In this document: positions 42,501-49,648 of the stretch, piece by piece | Layout of the letters: every line of letters starts with the position of its first letter | How positions within the stretch are numbered: the stretch's first letter is position 1 | Assembly (NCBI GenBank): GCA_050298535.1 | Contig: JBNKUI010000091.1 | Coordinates: forward strand, 1-64,000 | Direction of reading: 5' to 3' | DNA from: JABDMH01 sp050298535 | GTDB lineage: Bacteria > Bacteroidota > Bacteroidia > Chitinophagales > Saprospiraceae | Length of the DNA: 64,000 bases | Position numbers and translations under genes: made by a program | The notes under the pieces: model-generated | Told to the model about the DNA's origin: nothing | The model's input: the letters and a program-made list of their open reading frames with translations, nothing else | The model's database searches: none

Positions 42501-42809
42501 ATCCAAGAAATGATTAATGGATTGAAGCGTGAATTATTGGGGGATCGAGTGGCTTCGACATTGGATATTGATCTTCCACCTTCTATTGCTGGAGTGGCAG
42601 GAAGTATTCTTTACGAAGCGAAGTATTCTAGTAGTGAACCTACACAAACCCACAAAGATGCATTCTCGCACGTGCAGACCAGATTTCGCACCTTCATTAC
42701 TTCACTGAATGAAGTGTTGAATGGAGATATTCTACGATTAAGAAGTGACTTGCAGGCAGCAGGTGCCCCGTATATTCCTAACGCTCTACCTCGGTCTTTA
42801 ACATATTAG
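39501..42809 (+). CDS. Large secreted VPS10/sortilin-type BNR propeller protein
   Basis: 1102 residues from the ATG at 39501, chosen because it opens the signal peptide MQRSILSISLVFIFSVSLLFSQ; an ATG at 39480 is an alternative. The first 700 residues form a ten-bladed sortilin-like propeller with many Asp boxes, for example YRSDDGGSSWKHMG, YKTMDGGDTWEL, YKTVDGGENWEKA and FKSSDYGQSWESI. The C-terminal 350 residues have a beta domain (NRISWDLRYAS) and helical stretches (ISDLETELDHMKVAI). Proteins of this layout in Bacteroidota are annotated as glycosyl hydrolase or WD40/YVTN/BNR-like; no catalytic residues can be confirmed. No T9SS tail is visible. Single gene. Confidence 0.88.
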   Translation: MQRSILSISLVFIFSVSLLFSQRNRNVSNEVSTQDTAKTMLEKTSLSGLTFRCVGPALTSGRISDFAVHPENEKIYYVAVSSGGVWKTINAGTTFEPIFDGQGSYSIGVVTMDPNNPNRIWVGTGENNGQRSVAYGDGIYRSDDGGSSWKHMGLKESEHIGSIVVHPENSDIVYVAAIGPLWSAGGDRGVYKTMDGGDTWELILELDEHTGVNEIVMDPRDPEVMYATAFQRRRHVFTYLGGGPGSGIYKTVDGGENWEKAQTGLPSVDLGRIGLSISPADPEYIYAIVEAAQGKGGLYRSTDRGASWHKRGGYSSSGNYYQEIIADPKDRDKLFAMDTWMQYSVDGGKTFSNVGEDFKHVDNHCIWIDPEDTDHFMAGCDGGIYETWDHAKTWLFRANLPVTQFYKVSVDNAEPFYYIYGGTQDNFSLGGPSRTISNNGIANTDWFVTHGGDGFETQIDPKNPNVVYAQSQYGYLVRYDKATGEELGIKPKERPDEAAYRWNWDAPLEVSNHVDGRLYFCANKVFRSDDRGHSWNVISEDLTRQINRNELKVMGRIWGIDAVAKNGSTSPYGTIVAFSESPLDQNLLVVGTDDGLVQLSRDGGDSWSSIIIPGAPDTSYVNEVLTSHHNAGVIYVAFNHHKYGDFKPYVFKSSDYGQSWESISEGLPERGSVYAIEEDHVDPQLLFVGTEFGVHFSNEGGANWKQLKNGLPTIAVRDIAIQERENDLVLGTFGRGFYVLDDYSSLRNVDESTLMANAALFEIRDADLWEWSYPLGLPGKSFQGDNYYLGENLGPEAIITYYLKEDVKSLEDKRRSNEGKIRKEDGDVTYPDYDALLAESEEVAPKIHFYIKNQEGEIVRKLSTNPSKGVNRISWDLRYASKDPVSLQGPSFYNPFAVREEGHQVEPGDYQVEMYLSAGDSTTLLASPQSFKVIPLDHQTLPAEQPASVTAFKMELTTLDAAVSGASRIISDLETELDHMKVAITRSEIDDFEYLNRVHAIQEMINGLKRELLGDRVASTLDIDLPPSIAGVAGSILYEAKYSSSEPTQTHKDAFSHVQTRFRTFITSLNEVLNGDILRLRSDLQAAGAPYIPNALPRSLTY

Positions 42810-43069
42810 TTGCGTAGAGGGAATCATATTGCAGGTAATTTGCTTTTACTGCAGAGAAACATGGAGTTTGGCTAGAATTTTGTGGTTGAAAAGATGAATG
42901 AAAAAAGATCAGGATTTCCTATTCCTGACACAAGATAGATATTATCTTTTCGTTCAATATTTGTTTACGGACGTACTCTTGGCTTTGTCGTTAAATCCGA
43001 TAACAATAAATGCGCAAGAGATTTCTACCCTTTTATTCCGATCCACGGTACTGTTATAATTTTCCCCTT

Positions 43070-44941
43070 ATGTTGAAGTACATTCCAACATTGGCAGTAG
43101 CATGGATAGTATTACCCCTGCAACTCGATAGTCAAAATTATCTTGGAGCAGGCAATAGTGATGGTATATCAGTAACTGCCAGCAGTAGTCATCTTGAGTC
43201 AATTTGGATAGATAGCGCCAATGCGATTAAGACTATTGATGGGTCAGGCATGCTGGCTGATTATTTTGATGTTTGCCGGTTCTTAAATCAGGCGACACTT
43301 GGATTTGACTCATCTCATGTCAATTCTATTTTAAATTCCGGTCTTCCTCCTATGCAGGCTTACGAAGCCTGGATCGATGCCCAGTTAGCTGGAAATGCAG
43401 ATTATCTCACCCCAGAGCTGAATACCATTTTTGAGCAAATCAAAGACTCATTAAGCGCGGGAGGTGTTCATGACACACTCTTACCTAGACGACCCGGTTG
43501 GCAGGAGTTTAATTATGCATGGTGGTCAGTACATAGTTTCACGGAAGATCTTTTGCGTCATCGAGTGGCAACCGCTTTTTCCGAAATATTTGTGATTTCC
43601 CGGTTTTCAGATCTGGAGGGGTATGGTGATGGTCTGGCGGATTACTATGACATGTTCCTTTGCAATGCTTTTGGAAATTATCGAGAATTAATTGATAGCA
43701 TCACCTTGCATGCGTGCATGGGTCATTACCTAAGTCATGCCAATAATCCTAAGACTGTCGACTCACTCAACCAGCATCCAGATGAAAATTATGCTCGGGA
43801 AATCATGCAGCTTTTCTCTATCGGACTGTACGAGTTAAATCAGGACGGATCAAGAAAGACGCAGGGAGGAGAAGAAATTCCAACCTATACCAATGCAGAT
43901 ATTAATGGGTTGGCCAAAGTGCTTACCGGTCTTGGATATGGAGGTACACTGCCACATTTGACTTCTGATCCACCCCATTGGGGTATGGGTCTATGGGAGG
44001 CTGATGTGACTGTACCTATGATCATGTATGATGTAGACCTTCCTCCCATTCAACCGTGGTGGGATCCAGATGAAGATCAGCATGAAGATGGGCCCAAGAC
44101 ATTCTTAGGCCATACAATTACTCCCAATGCATCTGGTATGGTGGAGTTGAATGAAGCGTTGGATGTCATTGCAGACCATCCTAATGTAGGACCTTTCATC
44201 AGCCGTAGATTGATACAAAGATTGGTGAAATCAAATCCCTCACCTCAATATATATCCGATGTCGCGGGAGTTTTTAATAATGATGGCACGGGTACACGAG
44301 GCAATTTGGGGGCAGTGGTTAAGGCAATATTATTGCACGATGAAGCACGTGACCCATCCTATCAATTGGATGCCGCTAATAGTAGATTGCAGGAGCCTTT
44401 GTGGAGGTATACACACTTCCTAAGAAATGTTGAAAAGTATAATCCCAACGGGCTCTATTGGAATAATAACTACTTCGTATTCGAGAACATTCATCAGGAT
44501 ATTTTTGCTTCTCCCAGTGTATTTAATTTTTTCCTACCGGATGATACACCCCATGGAGATATTCAGGATCAGGGTCTTGTAGCCCCGGAATTTAAATTAC
44601 ACGATGCCAGAAGTAGTGTAGGATATATTAATGCATCACATCAATGGACAGTACCCTGGGGTCAGCTAATGAATACCTGGTTAGGTGACTATATGGATCA
44701 CACGGAGGTCGATTGGGTCATTGATGACTTATTGCCTCTTGCAGAAGATTCGGAGACCTATTTAAATTGGTTAGATAAGCATATTCTGGGGGGAAGGATG
44801 ACAGACCGTACACGATTTATTATTCGGTCAGCATTAAATGGATTTAATCCGGATTACCATTGGCACAACCATGCTGAAAATCGGGTTCGTGTCGGTATGC
44901 ACCTTGCGCTGTTATCTGCCGATTATTCCATTACCCGATAA
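43070..44941 (+). CDS. DUF1800 family secreted protein
   Basis: 623 residues from the ATG at 43070, which gives the signal peptide MLKYIPTLAVAWIVLPLQLDSQ; the upstream ATG at 43010 would put it behind 20 extra residues. DUF1800 hallmarks: VCRFLNQATLGFD near 67, WWSVHSFTEDLLRHRVATAFSEIFVIS near 145, HPDENYAREIMQLFSIGLYEL near 240, NGLAKVLTGLGY, and the late block FISRRLIQRLVKSNPS. The family is paired with DUF1501 in many bacteria; its function is unknown. First gene of a five-gene operon with gaps of 6-22 bases. No T9SS tail is present. Confidence 0.92.
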   Translation: MLKYIPTLAVAWIVLPLQLDSQNYLGAGNSDGISVTASSSHLESIWIDSANAIKTIDGSGMLADYFDVCRFLNQATLGFDSSHVNSILNSGLPPMQAYEAWIDAQLAGNADYLTPELNTIFEQIKDSLSAGGVHDTLLPRRPGWQEFNYAWWSVHSFTEDLLRHRVATAFSEIFVISRFSDLEGYGDGLADYYDMFLCNAFGNYRELIDSITLHACMGHYLSHANNPKTVDSLNQHPDENYAREIMQLFSIGLYELNQDGSRKTQGGEEIPTYTNADINGLAKVLTGLGYGGTLPHLTSDPPHWGMGLWEADVTVPMIMYDVDLPPIQPWWDPDEDQHEDGPKTFLGHTITPNASGMVELNEALDVIADHPNVGPFISRRLIQRLVKSNPSPQYISDVAGVFNNDGTGTRGNLGAVVKAILLHDEARDPSYQLDAANSRLQEPLWRYTHFLRNVEKYNPNGLYWNNNYFVFENIHQDIFASPSVFNFFLPDDTPHGDIQDQGLVAPEFKLHDARSSVGYINASHQWTVPWGQLMNTWLGDYMDHTEVDWVIDDLLPLAEDSETYLNWLDKHILGGRMTDRTRFIIRSALNGFNPDYHWHNHAENRVRVGMHLALLSADYSITR

Positions 44942-44958
44942 TATTTAGAAGTTACAAT

Positions 44959-46392
44959 ATGAAGTACCTCAGTAAAACGGATTATTCCCGCAGACGATTT
45001 TTCGGCCAAATGAGCTGCGCCGGAATGGGCTATCTGACTTTTGTCAATAGCATCTTAAACCTTAAAGGAATGAATGCCGCTGCTATGGCAAATTCGGCGG
45101 TTAGTGGAGCAGATGATTATAAAGCTATTGTATGTGTGTTGTTGGCAGGTGGGAATGATTCCTATAATATGTTGGTACCTTCGGACAATACCCACTATGG
45201 TGAATACAGCAATACGCGCAAAAACCTGGCACTGTCACAGGGGTCACTGCTTGATTTATCTTACTCTGAAGGAGCAAAAACATGGGGTGTACACCCTTCC
45301 ATGGGAGGGGTTCGTACCCTCTTTAATACAAATAGAGCAGCTTTTATAAGTAATGTTGGAACGCTACTAAACAAAACAACAACTAAGGAGAATTATGATA
45401 ACGGTACGAATCTGCCGATTGGTCTTTTTTCGCATGCAGACCAAATTCAGCAGTGGCAGACCGGCATACCTGATCAACGTCTCGCAAAGGGATGGGCAGG
45501 AAAAATGGCTGACCTGATTGGCGACATGAATCCCAATCAAAATATCTCCATGAATATCTCGCTGTCCGGATCCAATATCTTTCAAACAGGTGACAATAGT
45601 GTAGAGTATGCCATTGATCCTCAGGGAGGAGCAGTGGGCATGAATGGGTATAATCCCGATACGGACTGGATTGTAGACTCTATGCGTACAACAGCTATCG
45701 ACAGCATGCTGGGTCAGTATTACGAAGATATATTCCACAAAACTTATATCAATGTCCTCAAGAATTCCAAGGAAGCCTTTATTGAGTTTAATGAGGCATT
45801 TGAAAATGCGCATAATTTTGCACCCGGTGATTTTGCAGATAATCCTGTGAGTGAGGCTTTCAAGACCATAGCACAAACCATTAGTGTCAGACAGGCACTT
45901 GGATTTAAACGTCAGGTATTTTTTATGACATTTGGTGGATGGGATCACCATGATGGTTTGCTGGCAAATCAGGCAGGTATGCTGGGTGCTCTAAGTCAAG
46001 GACTGCTCGATTTTCAGAATGCCATGGAAACATTAAATACTGACGATTGTGTTTTGACAATGACCATTTCAGATTTTGCCCGAACATTAAATCCAAATAG
46101 TGATGGATCAGATCATGCATGGGGAGGAAATGCCCTGGTAACCGGAGGTCCTAATTTAATAAATGGAGGAATGATTCATGGTAATTACCCTTCTTTGACT
46201 CAGGGAGCTGCCAATCCATTGGAAGTTTATTTAGGTCGATTAATTCCCACCTTGTCTACTGACGAATACTTTGGAGAAATTGCGCAGTGGTTTGGGGTGC
46301 CTCCTAACGATCTGGATTTGATTTTTCCAAATATCGGAGAAATGTATACCCCCTCAGCCGGTTCTTATCCTATCGGTTTTATTAAAAATTGA
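44959..46392 (+). CDS. DUF1501 family protein (DUF1800 partner)
   Basis: 477 residues. The N-terminus SRRRFFGQMSCAGMGYLTFVNSI resembles a twin-arginine signal. The body has the DUF1501 core: AIVCVLLAGGNDSYNMLVPS near 55, WGVHPSMGGVRTLF near 112, VFFMTFGGWDHHDGL near 318 and MTISDFARTLNPNSDGSDHAWGG near 370. These His and Asp clusters resemble the metal site of sulfatase/phosphatase-superfamily enzymes, but the reaction is unknown. It follows DUF1800 by 17 bases. It differs from the planctomycete-type DUF1501 protein encoded at 7360, which has another partner and different motifs. Confidence 0.92.
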   Translation: MKYLSKTDYSRRRFFGQMSCAGMGYLTFVNSILNLKGMNAAAMANSAVSGADDYKAIVCVLLAGGNDSYNMLVPSDNTHYGEYSNTRKNLALSQGSLLDLSYSEGAKTWGVHPSMGGVRTLFNTNRAAFISNVGTLLNKTTTKENYDNGTNLPIGLFSHADQIQQWQTGIPDQRLAKGWAGKMADLIGDMNPNQNISMNISLSGSNIFQTGDNSVEYAIDPQGGAVGMNGYNPDTDWIVDSMRTTAIDSMLGQYYEDIFHKTYINVLKNSKEAFIEFNEAFENAHNFAPGDFADNPVSEAFKTIAQTISVRQALGFKRQVFFMTFGGWDHHDGLLANQAGMLGALSQGLLDFQNAMETLNTDDCVLTMTISDFARTLNPNSDGSDHAWGGNALVTGGPNLINGGMIHGNYPSLTQGAANPLEVYLGRLIPTLSTDEYFGEIAQWFGVPPNDLDLIFPNIGEMYTPSAGSYPIGFIKN

Positions 46393-46398
46393 TCGCAG

Positions 46399-47772
46399 AT
46401 GAAAAATTACTATATAATCCTTACGATAATAGGTTATTCTGTTCTGCAGTCATTTGGTCAGGCTTATCCGGATCGGCACACCACAAATATATTTGATGGT
46501 TGGATTTCTTGTGAGAAAAGACAAAACCCCAATAGTGCGCATGGTATGTCACATTGGATCATGTATGATTTTGGTCAGCAATATTCGTTACACGACATGA
46601 CCATCTGGAATATGAACCATCCCGAATATGCGGATGCAGGGTTGAAGAATATTGTTATCGAATATTCCAATAACGGAACTTCGTGGAATTTGGCCGATAC
46701 CATTACATTGCCCAGGGCTCCCACCTCAGGGCTATATGAAGGAGCTGCGGGCATCGATCTCAATGGTCAAAATGGCAGGTATCTTCTGATTACTGCGCTG
46801 GATAATCACGGGGGCGGTTGCTACGGCCTAAGCGAAATAAGAATTTTTACAGATGACGTACAGCCTAATATTATGAATTTAAATCTCACCGCATGCGAAT
46901 CTGATGGAATGTATAAAAATCTGTCCGGTGGAATTCAGCAAGGCGGCACTTATAGTGGCCTGGGAGTTATAGACAACGGAGATGAAACATTTGATTTTGA
47001 TCCCACAAGTCTTGGACCGGGTTCCTATACAATTACCTATGATTATTCAGGTGGATCGCAGACGGGCTATATAGATATATTGCCATGTACAAGTCCGGGA
47101 TGCCCCGCATGTCCAGAGTGTGATAATAGTGATGTAATGAATGTCACGCAAAATCCCATTCCTTCTGATATTTATTCTGCACACAGAGTTTTTTCCGGTA
47201 CTACGGTAAACGGGACTTCGGATGTCTCATTCATGGGATATATCTCGGTTGAATTAAATCCGGGGTTTGAAGTCCAGCACTCCGGTAATTTCCTGGTCGA
47301 TTTTCGTCATTGTGATGTGCTATTTACAACGAATGGCAATTTTGAAAATGGAGAAGCTGGATGGACCACTGGGACAGGTGGTTCAGCATCTATAAACTTC
47401 GATGTGAATGGCGATGATCCCTATGAGCAAAATATGTCGGCAGTAGTTACTGTTTCAGGAACAGATGGTTCTGGATCGAATGCCAGAGTGTTTCAAAATG
47501 GTCATTCTATGGTGGCAGGTAGACAGTACGAAGTCTCATTTTATGCTAGGAAATCGGGAGGAGGTGAAATTGAATTTGTGATATCACACGATGGTGCTCC
47601 CTGGACATGGTATGAATATCATGTGAGGGATATCGGAGAATACTGGGATAAGTACTCGATCATATTTGAGGCAGAAGCGACGGTTTCTAATGCATTGTTA
47701 TTTCGACTTCATTTTGGCAGAGGTAATGGTACCTACGAAATAGATGATGTTCGATTTGTTGAAATAAACTGA
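46399..47772 (+). CDS. Secreted multidomain protein: discoidin-like, coathanger-like and CBM-like domains
   Basis: 457 residues. Signal peptide (about 1-21, ending SFGQ). An F5/8-type C (discoidin) domain spans about 22-155 (HWIMYDFGQQYSLHDMTIWN, YGLSEIRIFTDD). A short Ig-like/PKD-like domain spans about 160-230 (GGTYSGLGVIDNG). After a Cys-rich link (GCPACPEC), a 3-coathanger-stack-like domain occupies about 250-312 (YSAHRVFSGTTVN, VELNPGFEVQHSGNFLVDF). The C-terminal CBM4/9-like jelly roll (about 312-457) has NFENGEAGWTTGTGG and YEIDDVRFVEI. Binding rather than catalysis is likely. It lies in the operon 6 bases after DUF1501. Confidence 0.82.
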   Translation: MKNYYIILTIIGYSVLQSFGQAYPDRHTTNIFDGWISCEKRQNPNSAHGMSHWIMYDFGQQYSLHDMTIWNMNHPEYADAGLKNIVIEYSNNGTSWNLADTITLPRAPTSGLYEGAAGIDLNGQNGRYLLITALDNHGGGCYGLSEIRIFTDDVQPNIMNLNLTACESDGMYKNLSGGIQQGGTYSGLGVIDNGDETFDFDPTSLGPGSYTITYDYSGGSQTGYIDILPCTSPGCPACPECDNSDVMNVTQNPIPSDIYSAHRVFSGTTVNGTSDVSFMGYISVELNPGFEVQHSGNFLVDFRHCDVLFTTNGNFENGEAGWTTGTGGSASINFDVNGDDPYEQNMSAVVTVSGTDGSGSNARVFQNGHSMVAGRQYEVSFYARKSGGGEIEFVISHDGAPWTWYEYHVRDIGEYWDKYSIIFEAEATVSNALLFRLHFGRGNGTYEIDDVRFVEIN

Positions 47773-47779
47773 CAGGAAA

Positions 47780-48115
47780 ATGAAATGGTGTATAACGGTA
47801 ATATTGGTGATAATTTCAATGACCCTGTTTGGTCAGAAAATAGAAATTGTCGAAAAGACTTCTAACCAGCGATCAGCAGAAATAAAAAATGAAAAGGTAG
47901 TTCGATTTACAGCGGACACTACCGATGTGTATACAATTAAAGTGGTGGGGCCCGGTGGCATGAAGATGACTACTCCTATCAGAAAGGAAGAGATATTGAG
48001 TCAGAGTTTGAACGAATTTACCCTTGATACCAGATACTGGAGGAGAGGTACATATTTTATCATCGCAGAAAATGAAAAAGGTGCATTGGCAACCAAAAGA
48101 CTCACCCTTCGATAA
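47780..48115 (+). CDS. Small secreted protein resembling a solo T9SS sorting domain
   Basis: 111 residues. The signal peptide MKWCITVILVIISMTLFGQ is followed by about 90 residues that look like only a type IX sorting-domain-like beta fold: TDVYTIKVVGPGGMKM, LDTRYWRRGTYFIIAENEKG and the final TKRLTLR. Such a fold usually sits at the C-terminus of a large cargo; here no cargo is attached. No frameshift joins it to the gene before or after. Gaps of 7 and 22 bases place it in the middle of the DUF1800/DUF1501/sugar-dehydrogenase operon, so a role as partner or anchor for neighbouring proteins is possible but unproven. Confidence 0.65.
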   Translation: MKWCITVILVIISMTLFGQKIEIVEKTSNQRSAEIKNEKVVRFTADTTDVYTIKVVGPGGMKMTTPIRKEEILSQSLNEFTLDTRYWRRGTYFIIAENEKGALATKRLTLR

Positions 48116-48137
48116 TTAATTTTGAAACTGAAACCCG

Positions 48138-49454
48138 ATGAATAAGTTCCTGTTTTTTTGCTTTCTTCTTGCGTGGAATATCACCTCATCTCAATCACAT
48201 CCCAATATTCAATTAGATGTGGCTTTTACCGGATTTAATGCCCCAATGGATTTGACGCATGCCGGTGATGGTAGCAATAGAATTTTTGTGGTAGAACGAG
48301 CGGGCGTGATCAAAATCATCGAAAATGGTACAACTCTGACCACTCCATTCCTAAATATTTCAAGCCTCGTGTCTTCTGATGGTGAAGGAGGTTTATTAGG
48401 TCTTGCTTTCCATCCCAATTACAGTGCTAATGGGTACTTTTATGTGAACTATACGGACAATGGCGGTGATACCCAGGTATCCCAGTATACCGTAAGTGGT
48501 AATCCGAATGTTGCTAATGCCGGGGCGGCACTATCAATTATAAATATTGACCAACCAGCCAGTAATCACAATGGTGGAGGTGTGAAATTTGGTGCCGATG
48601 GCTATCTGTATATTGGAATGGGTGATGGCGGGGGAAGTAATGATCCCAGTGACAATGGACAGCGGCTTAATACACTTCATGGCAAGATGTTGCGATTGGA
48701 TGTTGATGGGGGAACGCCCTATGCGATTCCGGCAGATAATCCCTACGTTGGGGTTATGGGAGCCGAGCCCGAAATTTGGAGCAGTGGATTGCGAAATCCC
48801 TGGAGATTTTCCTTTGATAGACAGACGGGTGACATGTGGATTGGAGATGTGGGGCAAGATGCAAGAGAAGAGGTAAGTTTTGCTCCCGGTACTTCTTCGG
48901 GAGGTGAAAATTTTGGCTGGAGATGTTATGAGGGTAGTATTGTGAAAAATCTTTCGGGATGTGGACCCATAGGAAATTATACATTTCCGGTATTTGAATA
49001 TCCGCACAAGGCCTCCGAGCCTAAGACCGTGACAGGGGGATATGTGTATCGAGGAGAAGACTATCCTTGTCTGAACGGATATTACTTCTGTGCCGAATAC
49101 TTTGAGGATACGATATGGACCATTGCATCGGATGGTGGAAGCTGGTCAGTGGAGTCCCATCATGGATTGGGCATCAATGCGATTGTGGCATTTGGTGAGG
49201 ATGAAGGTGGTGAGCTCTATGCGATTAACATTGGAGGTACCATCTATCAGGTTAAAGGTGCTTCCAACGAAGTATCGTCTACTCCCATACCCTCTGGTGC
49301 GTATTCAGCCGTGGGTGATCTGATCTCAAGTGGCCTGGTCGAGTCCGGATCGTCGGTCACCTTCGATGCATCGATCGTACGCTTAGAACCTTCCTTTGAG
49401 GTCGAGCAAAATGCTCAGTTTACCATTATAAATGAGGGCTGTTTGACGCCCTGA
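48138..49454 (+). CDS. PQQ-type sugar dehydrogenase (glucose/sorbosone family) with coathanger-like tail
   Basis: 438 residues. Signal peptide (1-18). The six-bladed propeller (about 20-370) has the family motifs GLLGLAFHPNYSANGYFYVNYT, NHNGGGVKFGADGYLYIGMGDGGG (His catalytic site), GLRNPWRFSFDRQTGDMWIGDVGQ and the late GGYVYRGEDYP. Family members oxidise aldose sugars or sorbosone with pyrroloquinoline quinone. The last 55 residues (AYSAVGDLISSG, VTFDASIVRLEPSFEVE) match the coathanger-like domain of the protein encoded at 46399, suggesting the two are displayed the same way. No CxxCH haem motif is present. Last gene of the operon. PQQ synthesis genes are not in the window. Confidence 0.9.
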   Translation: MNKFLFFCFLLAWNITSSQSHPNIQLDVAFTGFNAPMDLTHAGDGSNRIFVVERAGVIKIIENGTTLTTPFLNISSLVSSDGEGGLLGLAFHPNYSANGYFYVNYTDNGGDTQVSQYTVSGNPNVANAGAALSIINIDQPASNHNGGGVKFGADGYLYIGMGDGGGSNDPSDNGQRLNTLHGKMLRLDVDGGTPYAIPADNPYVGVMGAEPEIWSSGLRNPWRFSFDRQTGDMWIGDVGQDAREEVSFAPGTSSGGENFGWRCYEGSIVKNLSGCGPIGNYTFPVFEYPHKASEPKTVTGGYVYRGEDYPCLNGYYFCAEYFEDTIWTIASDGGSWSVESHHGLGINAIVAFGEDEGGELYAINIGGTIYQVKGASNEVSSTPIPSGAYSAVGDLISSGLVESGSSVTFDASIVRLEPSFEVEQNAQFTIINEGCLTP

Positions 49455-49490
49455 TAGGTACTTTTCTTCTGAGTATTTGTCTCATTGAAG

Positions 49491-49527
49491 TGTTCGGATT
49501 CGTACATTTTCTGATCGGATTCGTACA
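49491..49527 (+). promoter_or_regulatory. Tandem dyad sites, candidate NtrC-type activator (enhancer) sites
   Basis: TGTTCGGATTCGTACA (49491-49506) and TGATCGGATTCGTACA (49512-49527): two 16-bp imperfect dyads spaced 21 bp apart, i.e. on the same helix face. Both fit TGTnCGnnnnCGnACA within one mismatch, as does the site before the membrane-fusion gene (61901). They lie about 70-100 bases upstream of a sigma-54-like element. Confidence 0.7.
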
Positions 49528-49592
49528 TGTTTTTTTCATATATAACCACTTCGTTGTGTTACAAGCAATTGAATATCAATTATATACAATTG

Positions 49593-49609
49593 ATGGCATG
49601 TATTTGGCC
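49593..49609 (+). promoter_or_regulatory. Candidate sigma-54 (-24/-12) promoter for the permease array
   Basis: TGGCAT at 49594-49599 and TGGC at 49605-49608 place the invariant GG and GC exactly 12 bases apart, as in TGGCAC-N5-TTGC; two bases deviate from consensus. Transcription would start near 49620, 29 bases before the ATG. An AT-rich dyad with ATCAATT arms sits just upstream and could hold a bending protein. Confidence 0.6.
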
Positions 49610-49648
49610 TAGGTTAAAGTGGAGTTCTATCACTAAACCTAAGATTTT

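Noticed and set aside
45367..45951. 194-codon minus-strand ORF inside the second DUF1501 gene
   Set aside because: Antisense shadow; the sense frame carries all conserved DUF1501 blocks.
48534..49007. 157-codon minus-strand ORF inside the sugar dehydrogenase gene
   Set aside because: Antisense shadow with no domain features.
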